DNA of 60,752 nt from Chara braunii. Its lineage: Eukaryota; Streptophyta; Charophyceae; Charales; Characeae. Shown here one piece after another: positions 1 through 10,022 of this stretch (within the stretch, counting starts at the first letter, position 1; each line of letters begins with the position of its first letter). Under the pieces are notes generated by a model. It searched no databases. It was not told the DNA's origin and was given only the letters and a program-made list of their open reading frames with translations. The DNA lies in assembly GCA_003427395.1 (NCBI GenBank), contig BFEA01000664.1, positions 567,796 to 628,547 of the forward strand, written 5' to 3'. Made by a program: the position numbers and the translations under genes.

Positions 1-369
1 GCGGATTCTAGCCATGACTGGTGGTGGTTGTAGGTGGATTGAGTAGGTTTCACCTATTCGTAGGACCTCTTTGGTAGGTTAGTGCATGAGTGATTGATAT
101 TCGGGATCCTTCCTCTGTTTTCAAATTTTATCGTGCTCATAGATGGATGGGTAGGTTGCATAGCGATCATCTTTAGTCGGAGCCGGGTAATGGCCCCGGT
201 ATCTTAAAGTTTTCTGCACAAACTCTCTCAATATGTTTTTGAATGGGACGCTGGGACCGGTTCCCAGCACGTGTTGCTCCCCACGAATAGATTGGAGCAT
301 GTCCAATTCAAAAAAAAAAAAAAAAAAAAAAAGTGCAGATTTGAGCAACAGGTAACGGGAGAGTGAGTC
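1..369. other. Gene-free left edge with A-run
   Basis: No coding region is supported. The only notable feature is a run of 23 A at 310-332. An open frame on the minus strand here is produced by that homopolymer (a run of Phe) and is not considered a gene. Confidence 0.5.
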
Positions 370-1740
370 TCAAGGTATGAAACTCAAAACACAAAGTGTC
401 AGGACACAATGAAAAGTGAAAATGGACAATGAATGAGTAAATGGTGACTGCGAGGACAAAAGTGGCGATTCACTACCAAATGAAGAGTCAGCGATAGCTA
501 TGAAACTCAAAACACGAAGTGTCGGGACACAGTGGAAAGTGAAAATGGACAACGCATAGCGAAAATGGACAGCGCATGAGTAAGTGGTGTGACTACATTA
601 AAATCAGCAAGGATAAACGTGGCGATTCACTACCAAGTGAGATTAGAGCATAGGATGAAGGGAGAGTGAGTGAGACTCACTCTCAAGCTATGAAACTCAA
701 AACATAGTGTGTGGGGACACAAAGGAAAGTGAAAATGGACAATGCACGAGTAAGTGGTGACTTCAACATTAAAATCAGCAAGGACAAAAGTGGCGATTCA
801 ATCTGAAGTGAAGCTTGGAGCAAAAGATGAAGGGACAATGAGTGAAACCCACTCTCAAGTCGGGAAACTCAAAACACAAAGTATCGGATTACAATGGAGA
901 GTGAGAATGGACAATGCAGGTGTAGATGATGACTGCAACAACAAAACCGGCGAGGAGAAAAGTGGCGATTCATTCCCAAGTGAAGGTTAAAGCAAAGGAC
1001 GAAGGGAGAGTGAGTAGTCTCAAGCCGGGAAACTCAAGACACAAAGTACCTGATCATAATGGAGAGTGAAAATGGACAATGAAAGTGTAGATGATGACTA
1101 CAACAACAAAACAGGCAAGGACAAAAGTGGCGATTCACTCCCAAGTGAAGATTAGAGCAAAGGGTGAGCCGGGAAACTCAAAACGCAAAGTACTGGATTA
1201 CAATGGAGAGTGAAAATTGACAATGCAAGTGTAGATGATGGCGACAATAGTAAAACAGGCAAGGACAAAAGTGGCAATTTATTCCCAAGTGAAGATTAGA
1301 GCGAACGATGAAGAGGGTGAGTTTCATTGACTCTCAAGCTATGAAATTCAAAACACAAAGTGTCGGATTACAATGAAGAGTGAAAATGGTCAATGCAAGT
1401 GTAGATGATGGCTAGAACACAGGAATAAGCAAGGACAAAAGTGGAGGTTCACTCCCAAGTGAAGATTAGAGCAAAAGATGAAGGGAGAGTGAGTGAAACT
1501 CATTCTCAAATCGGGAGACTCGATACACAACATATCGGATTACAATGCAGAGTGAAAATGGACAATGCAAGTGTAGATGATGACTACAACTGTAAAGCAG
1601 GCAACGACAAAAGTGGCGATTCACTCCCAAGTCAAGATTAGACCAAAGGATGAAGGGAGAGTGAGTGAAACTCACTCATGCCGGGAAACTCAAGACACAA
1701 AGTGTTAGACGACAATAGAGAATGAAATGGACAATATAGA
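370..1740 (+). repeat. Tandem satellite, about 170-bp unit, about nine diverged copies
   Basis: The phrase GAAAATGGACAATG, or a close variant, recurs near 418, 544, 730, 903, 1068, 1212, 1384, 1554 and 1722, mostly 165-175 bp apart with some shorter intervals. Each unit also carries AAAAGTGGCGATTCACT, CCAAGTGAAGATTAGAGC, GGGAGAGTGAGTGAAACTC and AAACTCAAAACACAAAGTGT. Small open frames at 754-990 and 1441-1641 lie inside units and are by-products of the repeat. The array stops just before the gag-like region, so it may be the untranslated leader of that retroelement amplified in tandem, or an independent satellite. Confidence 0.85.
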
Positions 1741-1950
1741 GCCAATCTTTAGTGGAGAAGTTACTTCTTACTTGCCTTATGCTTAGTATGTCAGTTATTG
1801 AGAGGAGAAACAATGAGAAGAGAGAGGAGGGAGGAGATGGAGAAAGATAAATAATAATTAAGAGAAGAAGAAGAGGAGAAATATATTCTCCTATCAGTAT
1901 GAACAAAGTTAGATCTACCATTCTGGCAATTCGACTATATGTGTAGTGAT
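1741..1950. other. Purine-rich spacer
   Basis: This is a strongly GA-biased stretch (around 1800-1880) between the satellite and the first recognisable gag-like codons. No gene is seen. The minus-strand open frame here reads as Leu/Ser-rich low complexity. Confidence 0.5.
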
Positions 1951-3600
1951 GGTTCCCTTCCTGGAGGGAGATATCTATGATATCCGTCGTTATGTCAAGA
2001 AGGAGGGCTACAACAATGGCGAGGTCCTTAAATGGTTATGGGAAATTGCAATTCAATCTATCTATGATGAAAAGGCAGACTTAATCATGATGAAAAGGCA
2101 GACTTAATCAAGTGAAAGAAGAAAGTGGAATGGGGGTTAATGCCAGTAACTTATGAGACAATTCTAATTTCTCCTATCCTTAACAATTACAGTGACGGAA
2201 GTGAATGACTGCCAATCATTAACATGACATTGAAGTGGGAGAATGAGTAGGTTGTCATGAGAACGGAAAAATTTCAGCTGAGAAAATCAGTCAGCGAAGA
2301 GCTGAGTTTGGCAAATGATCATGACATAGCAGAAAAAAGATTGAGTGTCTTTTGAAATCGTTGAATGCTCTCTAAGTAAGAGAGAAGTGTTCCCATATGA
2401 GGTTGTCAAGTATGAGTGGATGGGAATAGGAAAGATGTTATATTCTGACACGTTACTTTATCGAGTTGGACACATATGATGTAAGGATTTATGCTCCCAA
2501 AGAAAGAAGTATTGAGGACGTGTATGGGAGATGCTGGGGGTTTGCTGAGGAAGTTGTGTTGAAAAAGAAAGAGAGACTTGAGAGGGAAAATAAGTGTTTC
2601 ATTAGATGCACTCGGCTTGTTGTTTTTGAGAGATTCCCAACTCCTCTTCTGCCTGGTATCGGTCTGTCAAAGAACAACTGGTCTGTTGTAATTAAGCTTG
2701 CATTAAGGGTGAGACGTGAATATTAAAGGTGTTAATGAGTTAGTCGTACATACCTCCAAAAGTGAGACTCAAGTCAGACTGGGAAGAGGACATGGAAGGT
2801 TGAGTAAGGAAGAGTTATATTATCTTAACTCTATAACGACAAGAGTCGTGTTTCCTTATAAGATCGTGAGATATGAAGGACTAACGAATCTACGATGGGA
2901 ACATGATAGTATGCATATCCTTATCTGCTATTTTATTGATCTCGATGAGTATGATATTGGGATATATCTGCCATGCAGAGACTCGAAGGATGTAGACGTG
3001 ACCGATGCTGGGAACGAGCAGTAGACATTGTACATGATAAAAGAATAAGACTTAAACAAGAAGGGAATAACTTCTCTTGGAGTACTTATGTTTGATCTTT
3101 CACCGAGATACCATCTTCTCCTGTTGAAGGGTTTATGCTCTCGAGGGACAATTGGTCATCCATGGTAAATTTTGTATGGAAGGTGAAAGAGGGTTCAAGA
3201 ATAATACTCTCAGCAGCAAGGATAACTGGTATGAGAGCCAGACTTTATGAAGTGACAGGGTCTAATAATCCCTTTATAATTCTGAGATATGAGACTTGTG
3301 TAAGATGGCGTATAATATTTCACATTCCAATAGTCAAATTTCTAAACAATAACAATTTGGACGTAAGAATTTAAGCTTCAGCATGCCTAGAGAAGGAAGC
3401 TGATTACTTGGAACGTCGGATGGGAGCTTATGTCAGTTTTATAAGGACAAAAGAGTGGCTTGAAAAATTACAGAGAAAAGTAATTTGGGGAAAGGAAATA
3501 AGAAAATTTGAGAGACTCTCTAGTTTCTTAACTACTGATGGCTTTGACGACAGGACAGACTGGTTACCTCTCTTATAAGCTATTGCCATAGTAGGTAATA
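1951..3600 (+). pseudogene. Gag-like region of a Ty3-type element with three tandem protein repeats
   Basis: This is a decayed coding region read in shifting plus frames. A protein module recurs: a YD(V/I)RIYAP-type motif at about 1965, 2470, 2950 and 3350, then R-C-W-x3-A with a basic helix (2530-2590; 3005-3060), then LSxxNWS (2664; 3137), then a VFPYK-V-YE motif (2390; 2850; compare 3290). Spacing is about 400-510 bp, so about three units of 135-170 codons are present. The longest pieces are an 86-codon frame at 2466 and a 102-codon frame at 2716. Stops and frame changes interrupt every unit. A related module lies at 49.9-51.3 kb. I call it gag-like because a zinc knuckle and pol parts follow on. 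No capsid fold was verified. Confidence 0.55.
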
Positions 3601-5356
3601 CAAGGTAGAGTGACTCCAGAGTGGTGATAAAGTCCTTATTTCTAAATATTTTTCAGCACCAGTTTGAGATCTCTGACTACACATCCTCAAATCTATCTCT
3701 CCTGACTCTGTCCGTAATCATCGATAATGTCTGGTTCCGTTGAACAGCTAACGTTCGGGGTAGTATTGGAAGGAAGGGTGGTCAAGACAGAAGGGACTCT
3801 TCGGATCTCAGACAGAAGTCTCTCTACTTTGGATGAGTTTGAGTTATTGCAACGTTTCTTAGATCGGATGAGAGACTCTGCCTTGAGAGTCGTCACTGAC
3901 CAGATTGGGATCAGCTATTTACTGAAGGTAGTGAAAGTGGGGATCAGTGAGAGAGTATCATATCACTCCTCTAGAGAACGAGTCTCTTTTGCCAAGAGAA
4001 TCAACAGTAGTTCATTAGCCATGCAATTTGATTGAGATTATACACCTGACACGGTACTTTATGATTCGGGGAACTGTAAAATAATATAACAGAAGATTGA
4101 GTACGGATGATGAGAGGGAACTGATTAAGGATTATATTGGAAGGCTGAGAAGGATTGCGTTGCCCTTGATCATCACTTACTCTATTATTGCCTACACTCT
4201 CTACGTACAAAATTCTCAGGGGGTAGAACAAAGAAGAGAAGAAAGAGACGAGCATGTATCTCTTTCGAAAAGGGTAAAGGATTAAGAATGTGGAAGAAGA
4301 GGTCAAGAGTGACAAAAAGAAAGAAGAAAACATTAAGGAAGGTTTATGGTGAAAATGGTTGGACGAGGGAGACCTAACTCTTCTGTAGGGACTCATGAAG
4401 AGACCCTGGTTGGTGTTATATGAGAGTTGGTCAAGATAATTGACACAATAAAAGGAGGGTCGGATATTGCAAAAGCAAAGAGACCGGACAAACGGATTTC
4501 ATGCTTCATAGGGTTAAGTAAATGATTTTTTGGATGAATATGAATTATTTGGACTCAACTATGGTTGAAAAGACAAAGAACGACTTAAACACCTTCTATC
4601 ATACCGTGACACTAACTCGAGGTTGGCAGTCCAAGAGTTGATGGAAGGGGCAACGTCATGGAAATAAGTCAATGAGAGAAAACAAATAGAATTTGAGAAA
4701 GATTCAGTTTCAACAATGACCAAGGATCTTATGAAAATCAGAAGAGTTAAGTATGACACTTTCAATATTTTTCTCCAAACGTTTATCAGAACTCCTAGAA
4801 GAATTTCATATTTGGATGAAGCTCAGAGACGTCAGATTATTATGACTAACTTCATTAACAATGAAAGGCAGACTGTTCTCAATCAAGTTCAACACTATCC
4901 TCTTAAATGAGATGAAATGGTTGCAAGAGTCGGAACTTTACCTACGGTTTCACGCAAGAAGTGGTCACTGGATCAGACCAGTACGTTGGTCAAAGACTGA
5001 GAGACCGAGAATGGTATGAACAGAGGGAACAATCTGAGTGTCGAAAATACTACTCAATGGGTTATGGCCAATTATATGCATGTTAATCATATTGTGGATG
5101 AAAAAAGGAAAGTAAGGTTGAAAGTGAGGATGAAGAAGATGCTGATAATGATGATAGTTATGGTAAGAGAGGAGACTCCAACGAATGAAAGGAATAGTGG
5201 AAAAGGAAACACGGAAAAAGAAAAGTATGATGATCGACATATAAGAGTTTTATCTGTTATTGTTGTGGTGAAGGAGGTCATACTACCACCTACTGTAAGC
5301 CTCTGGAAGAGGATGTGAAGAGTGGGGTAGCAAAGAAGGATGCAATGAGTCATGTA
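3601..5356 (+). pseudogene. Gag C-terminal half with CCHC zinc knuckle
   Basis: The longest open piece runs from 3727 to 4035 (102 codons, begins MSGSVEQL, contains STLDEFELLQRFLDRMRD). Shorter pieces follow at 4097-4285 and 4716-4910. At 5255-5296, frame 2, the sequence encodes C-x2-C-x4-H-x4-C (CYCCGEGGHTTTYC), a canonical retroviral-type zinc knuckle. In gag proteins this binds the element's RNA in the nucleocapsid. The frame changes several times between 4035 and 5255, so no intact polyprotein exists. The knuckle sits about 60 bp before the left arm of an inverted repeat, where the plus-strand gene ends and pol continues on the opposite strand. The zinc knuckle call is firm. The rest is assigned by position. 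Confidence 0.65.
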
Positions 5357-5400
5357 GGAGAATGCACCAGAGAACTTTTGATACACTTTGAAGATATATT
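5357..5400 (+). repeat. Inverted repeat, left arm (44 bp)
   Basis: This segment is the reverse complement of 7579-7622 with a single mismatch (T/C at 5377). Read on the minus strand it encodes the same pol peptide (IFxVYQxFSGAFS) that the right arm encodes on plus. It marks the left breakpoint of the inverted block 5401-7578. Confidence 0.9.
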
Positions 5401-6627
5401 TTTTTTGGTTTTAGGCAAGATAATTTAGTCTCACCCTATCTTCATTGTGTCAAATCTTTCCCTAGTGACTCTGTTCCCTAATTTTGCAGACTCCCTTAAT
5501 GTTTTCATGATTCTCCTTTCCTTTTCCAATGCTTCATCATAATGTTTTTCTATCAAGACTGCTACCGTTTTTTTTTTCACCCCTTTGGGTTTGTACTTCC
5601 TTTTTGACCCTGTGACTATTTTTCTTAAAAAGGATGGGTTGATGCAAACCTTAATTCCATCTTCCTACCCTTAGGAGTCTCAACAACTTTTTTGAACGCT
5701 TCAATTTGTCCATCTTTATCTTTGAGTTTGCTAAAAACTTTCATCATCTTTGAGATCTGATTTGATATCCACTGAGACTTCCTTTTTAACCTCTTGCTTG
5801 TCTTTCCCCTTTATTTTTCTTATCTTCTCAATAAATTTTTCCCTTCTGATTGAGTTGGCTGATATTGTATGCTTATTATGATGAAAAGTGTAGATCATAA
5901 AAAATTGTTCCTGTGCAGTCTCCGAATTTTGTAAACCAATCCAGGACGAAACTTTATGATTAAAGAATTGAACAACCTTCATCCGATGCAAAAACGAAGT
6001 GTCCATAATACAATCATTGCTTAAGTCTGGCACCACGAATTNCAATAGTTCAACTGACATCATTCCAACCTTGATAGCTAAGTTGTCAATAAACCCTGCC
6101 ACGAAGAGTTCTCCCGCAATATCACTTAATGCACGCTTTGAGAGCATATCAATGGTCAAGTCGCAAGTCTCCATAGTCCTCTGGCGAGAAGTATCATTTC
6201 CGCCTCATAATCTACTAAGGCCCGAATTTATGATTAAAGAATTGAACAACCTTCATCCGATGCAAAAACGAAGTGTCCATAATACAATCATTGCTTAAGT
6301 CTGGCACCACGAATTTCAATAGTTCAACTGACATCATTCCAACCTTGATAGCTAAGTTGTCAATAAACCCTGCCACGAAGAGTTCTCCCGCAATATCACT
6401 TAATGCACGCTTTGAGAGCATATCAATGGTCAAGTCGCAAGTCTCCATAGTCCTCTGGCGAGAAGTATCATTTCCGCCTCATAATCTACTAAGGCCCGAA
6501 TTTTCACCTGAGTAATATAGATAATTACATACCCACGACCCATGGTTGCGAATCTCATTTTACATCCGAGTAGGGTCCTCTTGACTTGGCTGGGGAAAAC
6601 TGATCCCATGTAATTAACTTTCATCAT
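5401..6627 (-). pseudogene. Inverted pol segment: retropepsin-like protease and pre-RT linker
   Basis: Reading from 6627 downward, the frame has a retropepsin-like layout. RALVDYEAEM stands where active aspartic proteases have (A/V)LVD(T/S)GAEM. Next come an A-G-x-L-F-V-A-G-F-I-D-N stretch and the VVPDL...F(L) motif typical of the protease C-terminus. Farther down (5620-5440) is a lysine-rich linker (KYKPKGVKKK) followed by RVTRERFDTMKIG, which resembles the region just before RT in chromovirus-like pol. The D-T/S-G triad is lost (D-Y-E), so the protease would be inactive. An internal 274-bp tandem duplication shifts the frame, and TGA and TAG stops occur in the linker. The strand is opposite to the gag and RT parts on either side. 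Family assignment is by motif only. Confidence 0.6.
5953..6500. repeat. 274-bp tandem duplication, almost perfect
   Basis: Unit 1 is 5953-6226 and unit 2 is 6227-6500. The only difference I see is the N at 6042. Because 274 is not a multiple of three, the duplication breaks the protease-like frame. A stray N in an otherwise perfect duplicate raises the possibility of an assembly artefact. Confidence 0.9.
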
Positions 6628-6634
6628 TTTCTTT

Positions 6635-7229
6635 TCAATTAATTTTTAGCTCCTTTCTAAACTTATGTGCGAACGTCATTGCCTCTTTAAAGGACAATGT
6701 CACTTCTGCTTCTTCCAACATCTTTGTAATCACATCCGTAATTACAGTTTCATCTTCTAATTCACTCTTGACAATAAATTTTCTCGTTTTCCCTTGCTCA
6801 TTCTTTCTAGATGGATGATTCTTGATCGTTAAAAATTCCATTTAGAGTCTCTTCAATCTTTCTTCTTTTCTTTTCTTCTATCATTCGAGGCGTTAAATAT
6901 GCCTGAAGATTTTTCACTTCCCCAATCACTACATTGGGCTCCATGGCGAGCTCCGATGACAGATCATCCTTAAAAGATATCATGTTTACTGTACAACAAA
7001 CAGATTCATTATAAGGAGATACTACTAACTCAGACAAACTCCGAGAAGTAGAATTTTCTTCTAATGAAGGCTCACTTGGGGAAGTTTCGCCAAAAAGGTC
7101 TTTCACTAATGTCAGGGATTGTAGGGGCAACTCAATCATGACGGAATAATCATCAGAGTTTGGGACAAGTTTCTCAGGCAGTTTGCTAATAAGAAAGTGA
7201 ACATTCACACATACAACAAACAGATTCAT
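6635..7229 (-). pseudogene. Gag-pol junction region, two decayed open frames
   Basis: One minus frame (7229-6807, 140 codons) is acidic and Ser/Glu-rich and ends ...ETLNGIFNDQESSI. The next (6841-6635, 68 codons) carries KMLEEAEVTLSFKEAMTFAHKFRKEL and ends immediately upstream of the protease frame. The overlap and order fit a gag-to-protease linker in the same inverted block. I recognise no named domain. The 5' part of the first frame lies within a 220-bp tandem duplication, so its start is unreliable. Confidence 0.4.
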
Positions 7230-7432
7230 TATAAGGAAATACTACTAACTAAGACAAACTCCGAGAAGTAGAATTTTCTTCTAATGAAGGCTCACTTGGG
7301 GAAGTTTCGCCAGAAAGGTCTTTGACTAATGTCAGGGATTGTAAGGGCAACTCAATCATGACTTAATAATCATCAGAGTTTGGAACAACTTCCTCAGACA
7401 GTTTGCTAATAAGAAAGTGAACATTCACATTA
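6993..7432. repeat. 220-bp tandem duplication, diverged copies
   Basis: ACAACAAACAGATTCATTAT at 6993 recurs at 7213, and the two copies align to about 7432 with scattered base changes (for example GACGGAATAA versus GACTTAATAA). Unlike the 274-bp duplication nearby, these copies have diverged, so this event looks older and genuine. Confidence 0.85.
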
Positions 7433-7532
7433 ATCTTTCTCTTCTTTTTTTTTTTAATCTTTTCCTTATGTTTAAGGGCAAGAAGTCTCATACCTCCTGG
7501 ATGTTTTTGGTTCAATTTATTCCATGAAGAAA

Positions 7533-7690
7533 AAGGGTGGTTGGATATGGATATGATTAAGATGACAAAGATCTGGACAATATATCTTCAAAGTGTATCA
7601 AGAGTTCTCTGGTGCATTCTCCGTTAATTATGAAGAGAGAGGGTGGTTGGATGTGGATATGATTAAGATGGCAAAAATCTGCACAATTGA
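7533..7690. repeat. Short direct repeat of pol sequence
   Basis: GGGTGGTTGGATATGGATAT, with its following bases (7535-7580), is repeated about 106 bp later from 7641 with small changes. Both encode E-x-G-W-L-D-(M/V)-D-M-I-K-M. The right arm of the inverted repeat lies between the two copies, so this duplication sits exactly at the inversion breakpoint. Confidence 0.7.
7579..7622 (+). repeat. Inverted repeat, right arm (44 bp)
   Basis: This is the reverse complement of 5357-5400. On plus it encodes IFKVYQEFSGAFS and reads straight on into VNYEERGWLDVDMIK, so plus-strand pol resumes here. Confidence 0.9.
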
Positions 7691-8880
7691 TTATATTTAA
7701 TGGATGATAGGACAACCAAGTATGCCATGAAGAAAGAGGATGAGGCGGTATAGTATCTTGATATGAAAATTGTCTCTAATATTGTTGAACCTATTGATGG
7801 ACCGTATGCTAACCACTGGTTTTGTTTCTGGAAACCAGAGGGTGGACTGAGATGGACACAGAATCTTCAGAAGCTTAACTCAGTAACGGTACGTGATGTG
7901 GTTAGTCTTCCTAATGCTGATCTCCTCTCATAATTCATTATTGGTCGATGCATTTATTCTTTGATTGATTTATATTCTGGTTAAGATCAGTTTCTCATTG
8001 ATCCTACTAGTCGGTGAATGATTGTCATGCACATGCCAAGGGGGCTCATTTAAATGTGTGTGGTGACCGAAGGTTGGACCAATGGTGTGGTAGTGGTTCA
8101 AGATATTTCTTCCGAAATACCCAATTCATATATTGATAATAATCATATGAAAGGACCCATAGTAAGAGATGAAACTTTGGTCGCTGATGAGATCAGAAAG
8201 TTTATCTGGGAACATGCTGAGGGAGTAAAAAAGGTCCTAGAAAGACTTCATAAATACAATCTGATTGCGAGTTGGTCAAAGTCTCTTCCCTTTCAAACAG
8301 AGGTGACCATCTTGGGTTTTAGATGTTTCTCCAAGGGTAGGAGTCTTGACCCCAAGAAAATAGATAAGATTTTGAATTGACCTCTACCTCTCAAGCGAGT
8401 GACAGATGTCAGACGTTTCTTGGGTGTCTGTGGATTCTGGAGAGTTTTTATTCCTCATTTCATTACCCTTGCAGAACCTCTAAGAGAGATGGTAAGGCAT
8501 AGGGATGACATGTCATGGACAGAGAAAAGACAAACTGTTGCGAAAACATTACAAGAAAAATTAAAAGACGGAGGTATAGTGTTGGGAGTACTTTTCTACG
8601 ATGATGAGAGAAGAAAACCCTTCATCATCAAGGCAGATGGAGGGTCAGTAGCTCTTGGTGGTGTGCTTATTCATAAAGATAGGAATGGGAAAGAGAGACC
8701 CCTAAGGTTTGATAGTAGAACTCTTAACTCAACAGAAAGAGGCTACACCCAATTTAGAAAACAGTTACTGACAATTATTCATTGTCTCAGGTGATTCAGG
8801 CACTATGTACTTGGAAGAAGATTCATCCTCAGGACTGATGCATCTGATGTGATTGTCTGTCAGAGGATTTGCTTGTTGGG
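7583..8880 (+). pseudogene. Ty3-type reverse transcriptase and RNase H, decayed
   Basis: The plus strand encodes, in order: a pre-RT segment; the RT fingers (KLNSVTVRDVVSLPNADLL at about 7875); IYSLIDLYSG; PRGL; GWTNGVVVVQ; the catalytic box as YIDN (about 8137); then EVTILGFRC and SLDPKKIDKIL. From 8399 follow FLGVCGFWRVFIPHF, the RNase H core PFIIKADGGSVALGGVLI, PLRFDSRTLNSTERGYTQF and FRHYVLGRRFILRTDAS. Family members copy element RNA into DNA and degrade the template. Here it is dead: the YxDD box reads YIDN, an RNase H glutamate is Gln (FRKQLL), and stops occur near 7940, 7982, 8013, 8051, at 8378-8380 and at 8792-8794. No integrase zinc finger or DDE is visible downstream. The Ty3/gypsy-type order is secure. 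Confidence 0.85.
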
Positions 8881-9536
8881 ATCATGTTTGGTAGTTTATG
8901 GAGCTTGTTGTTTTGCAGGGTCGCATGGAACTATCTAAATTCCCCAGGTCGGAGAAAGAGAACGGGTTTGGTATCTCCCTTTATTCGTCTGAGAAGTTGA
9001 GGTCACACCTCACTCAGATCAGAGAAAGAGAATGGGGTTTGATATCCCCTTCGTTTGCTTAAGAAGTTGAGAAAACGTCTCACTCAGGCCAGAGGAACAA
9101 GAAAAAGAGTTTGGTATGCCTCATCCCTGATACTGCTAACAGCTAGTGTCCACAATGCTAACACCAAATTGATGATGTCATTGGAGACATTATCAGAAGA
9201 GGGAGACGAGGTAACTTCTTTACCAAAAAGGTCAGAGACAAACTCAGATTTTAAGACAATATGGAGTCAACGTCAAATTGCACATGAGAAAACAGAGAAG
9301 TAATCCTTCTTAAATTTTAATTGGTGACTGACAGAACAGTCTGGTTCACAAGGAACCTGCATCCCCGACCTCAAGGTATTCAAACTCTTAAGCCAGGGAC
9401 GCTATGAGATGCGGTATGGATTGAGGTGTCAGGAAGAAGAGGAGACTCAGAAGTTCAAAAGGACCTCGTGTTTATACAGAAGGTAAAAGACAAACATGAT
9501 CTCTATCTGGAGCAGAGCGAGAGGAAAGAAAATACA
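8881..9536 (+). other. Possible pol tail, not recognised
   Basis: This stretch would hold integrase in a complete element, but I find no HHCC or DD35E pattern in any plus frame. Two related phrases recur (GGAGAAAGAGAACGGGTTTG at 8948 and AGAGAAAGAGAATGGGGTTT at 9020), an approximately 75-bp imperfect duplication. A short plus frame at 9055-9303 is open but not recognisable. Confidence 0.35.
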
Positions 9537-9917
9537 TCAGAGGGAACAACTGTTGAGTTGAGGCAGAGAGGGAGTCATGCATGGAATAAAGGGCGAAGTT
9601 ATAGACACTAACGCCTTGCTTGTCGCGGGGTTGGTAGGTGCTCTAGAGGAATATGGAGGGGAGGAAGTATTAGGAGCGTCGTAGCGCGCCTCATATTGTT
9701 TCTGGTAATATTTCATCCTCGTTGGGAATAGGGTTCTCTCGTACCACCCGGGGAAAGAGTGGCGTGGGTAGGCCTTCGAGTGGGTCCCATACCCATACCT
9801 CTCCTCTTCCTCCTCCTCCGAGCTAACCTGTTGCATAGCACGCGGTGTTGACTCCTCTGGAGCCTTTCCACCTCTACCACCTCTCTCTCTTCCCTGTCCC
9901 CGACGTGCCTCAGGCAT
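9537..9917 (-). CDS. Gag-like N-terminal open frame of a second element
   Basis: The minus-strand frame is open from 10022 to 9537. I prefer the internal Met at 9917-9915 (MPEARRGQGRERGG), because the 35 upstream residues are a Leu/Phe-rich stretch in poor context. About 125 residues follow: an Arg/Gly-rich start, a Glu-rich run (SSEEEEEERYGYG), then SKAYPRHSFPGWYERTLF and MKYYQKQYEARYD. The basic RG-rich start plus a Tyr/Trp-rich segment looks like the beginning of a gag-type protein. Compare YATYPQRHFETRTLRDWNRG at 50.0 kb. No pol follows on this strand. It may be a 5' fragment of a retroelement inserted opposite to the first. Product unproven. Confidence 0.35.
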   Translation of the reverse strand: MPEARRGQGRERGGRGGKAPEESTPRAMQQVSSEEEEEERYGYGTHSKAYPRHSFPGWYERTLFPTRMKYYQKQYEARYDAPNTSSPPYSSRAPTNPATSKALVSITSPFIPCMTPSLPQLNSCSL

Positions 9918-10022
9918 GGTGCGAGATGAAGTTATAGATGGGAAGAAGGCAAAAGGAAAGAGAGTGCGCAGTAATAACGTTGAGAGAAGACACAGTAGGG
10001 GTAAGGAGAACAGTGTTACCAA

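Noticed and set aside
8378-8380. TGA at the position of a conserved Trp in RT (possible alternative code)
   Set aside because: Other stops in the same gene fall at non-Trp positions and include TAA (near 7982), so simple decay explains them.
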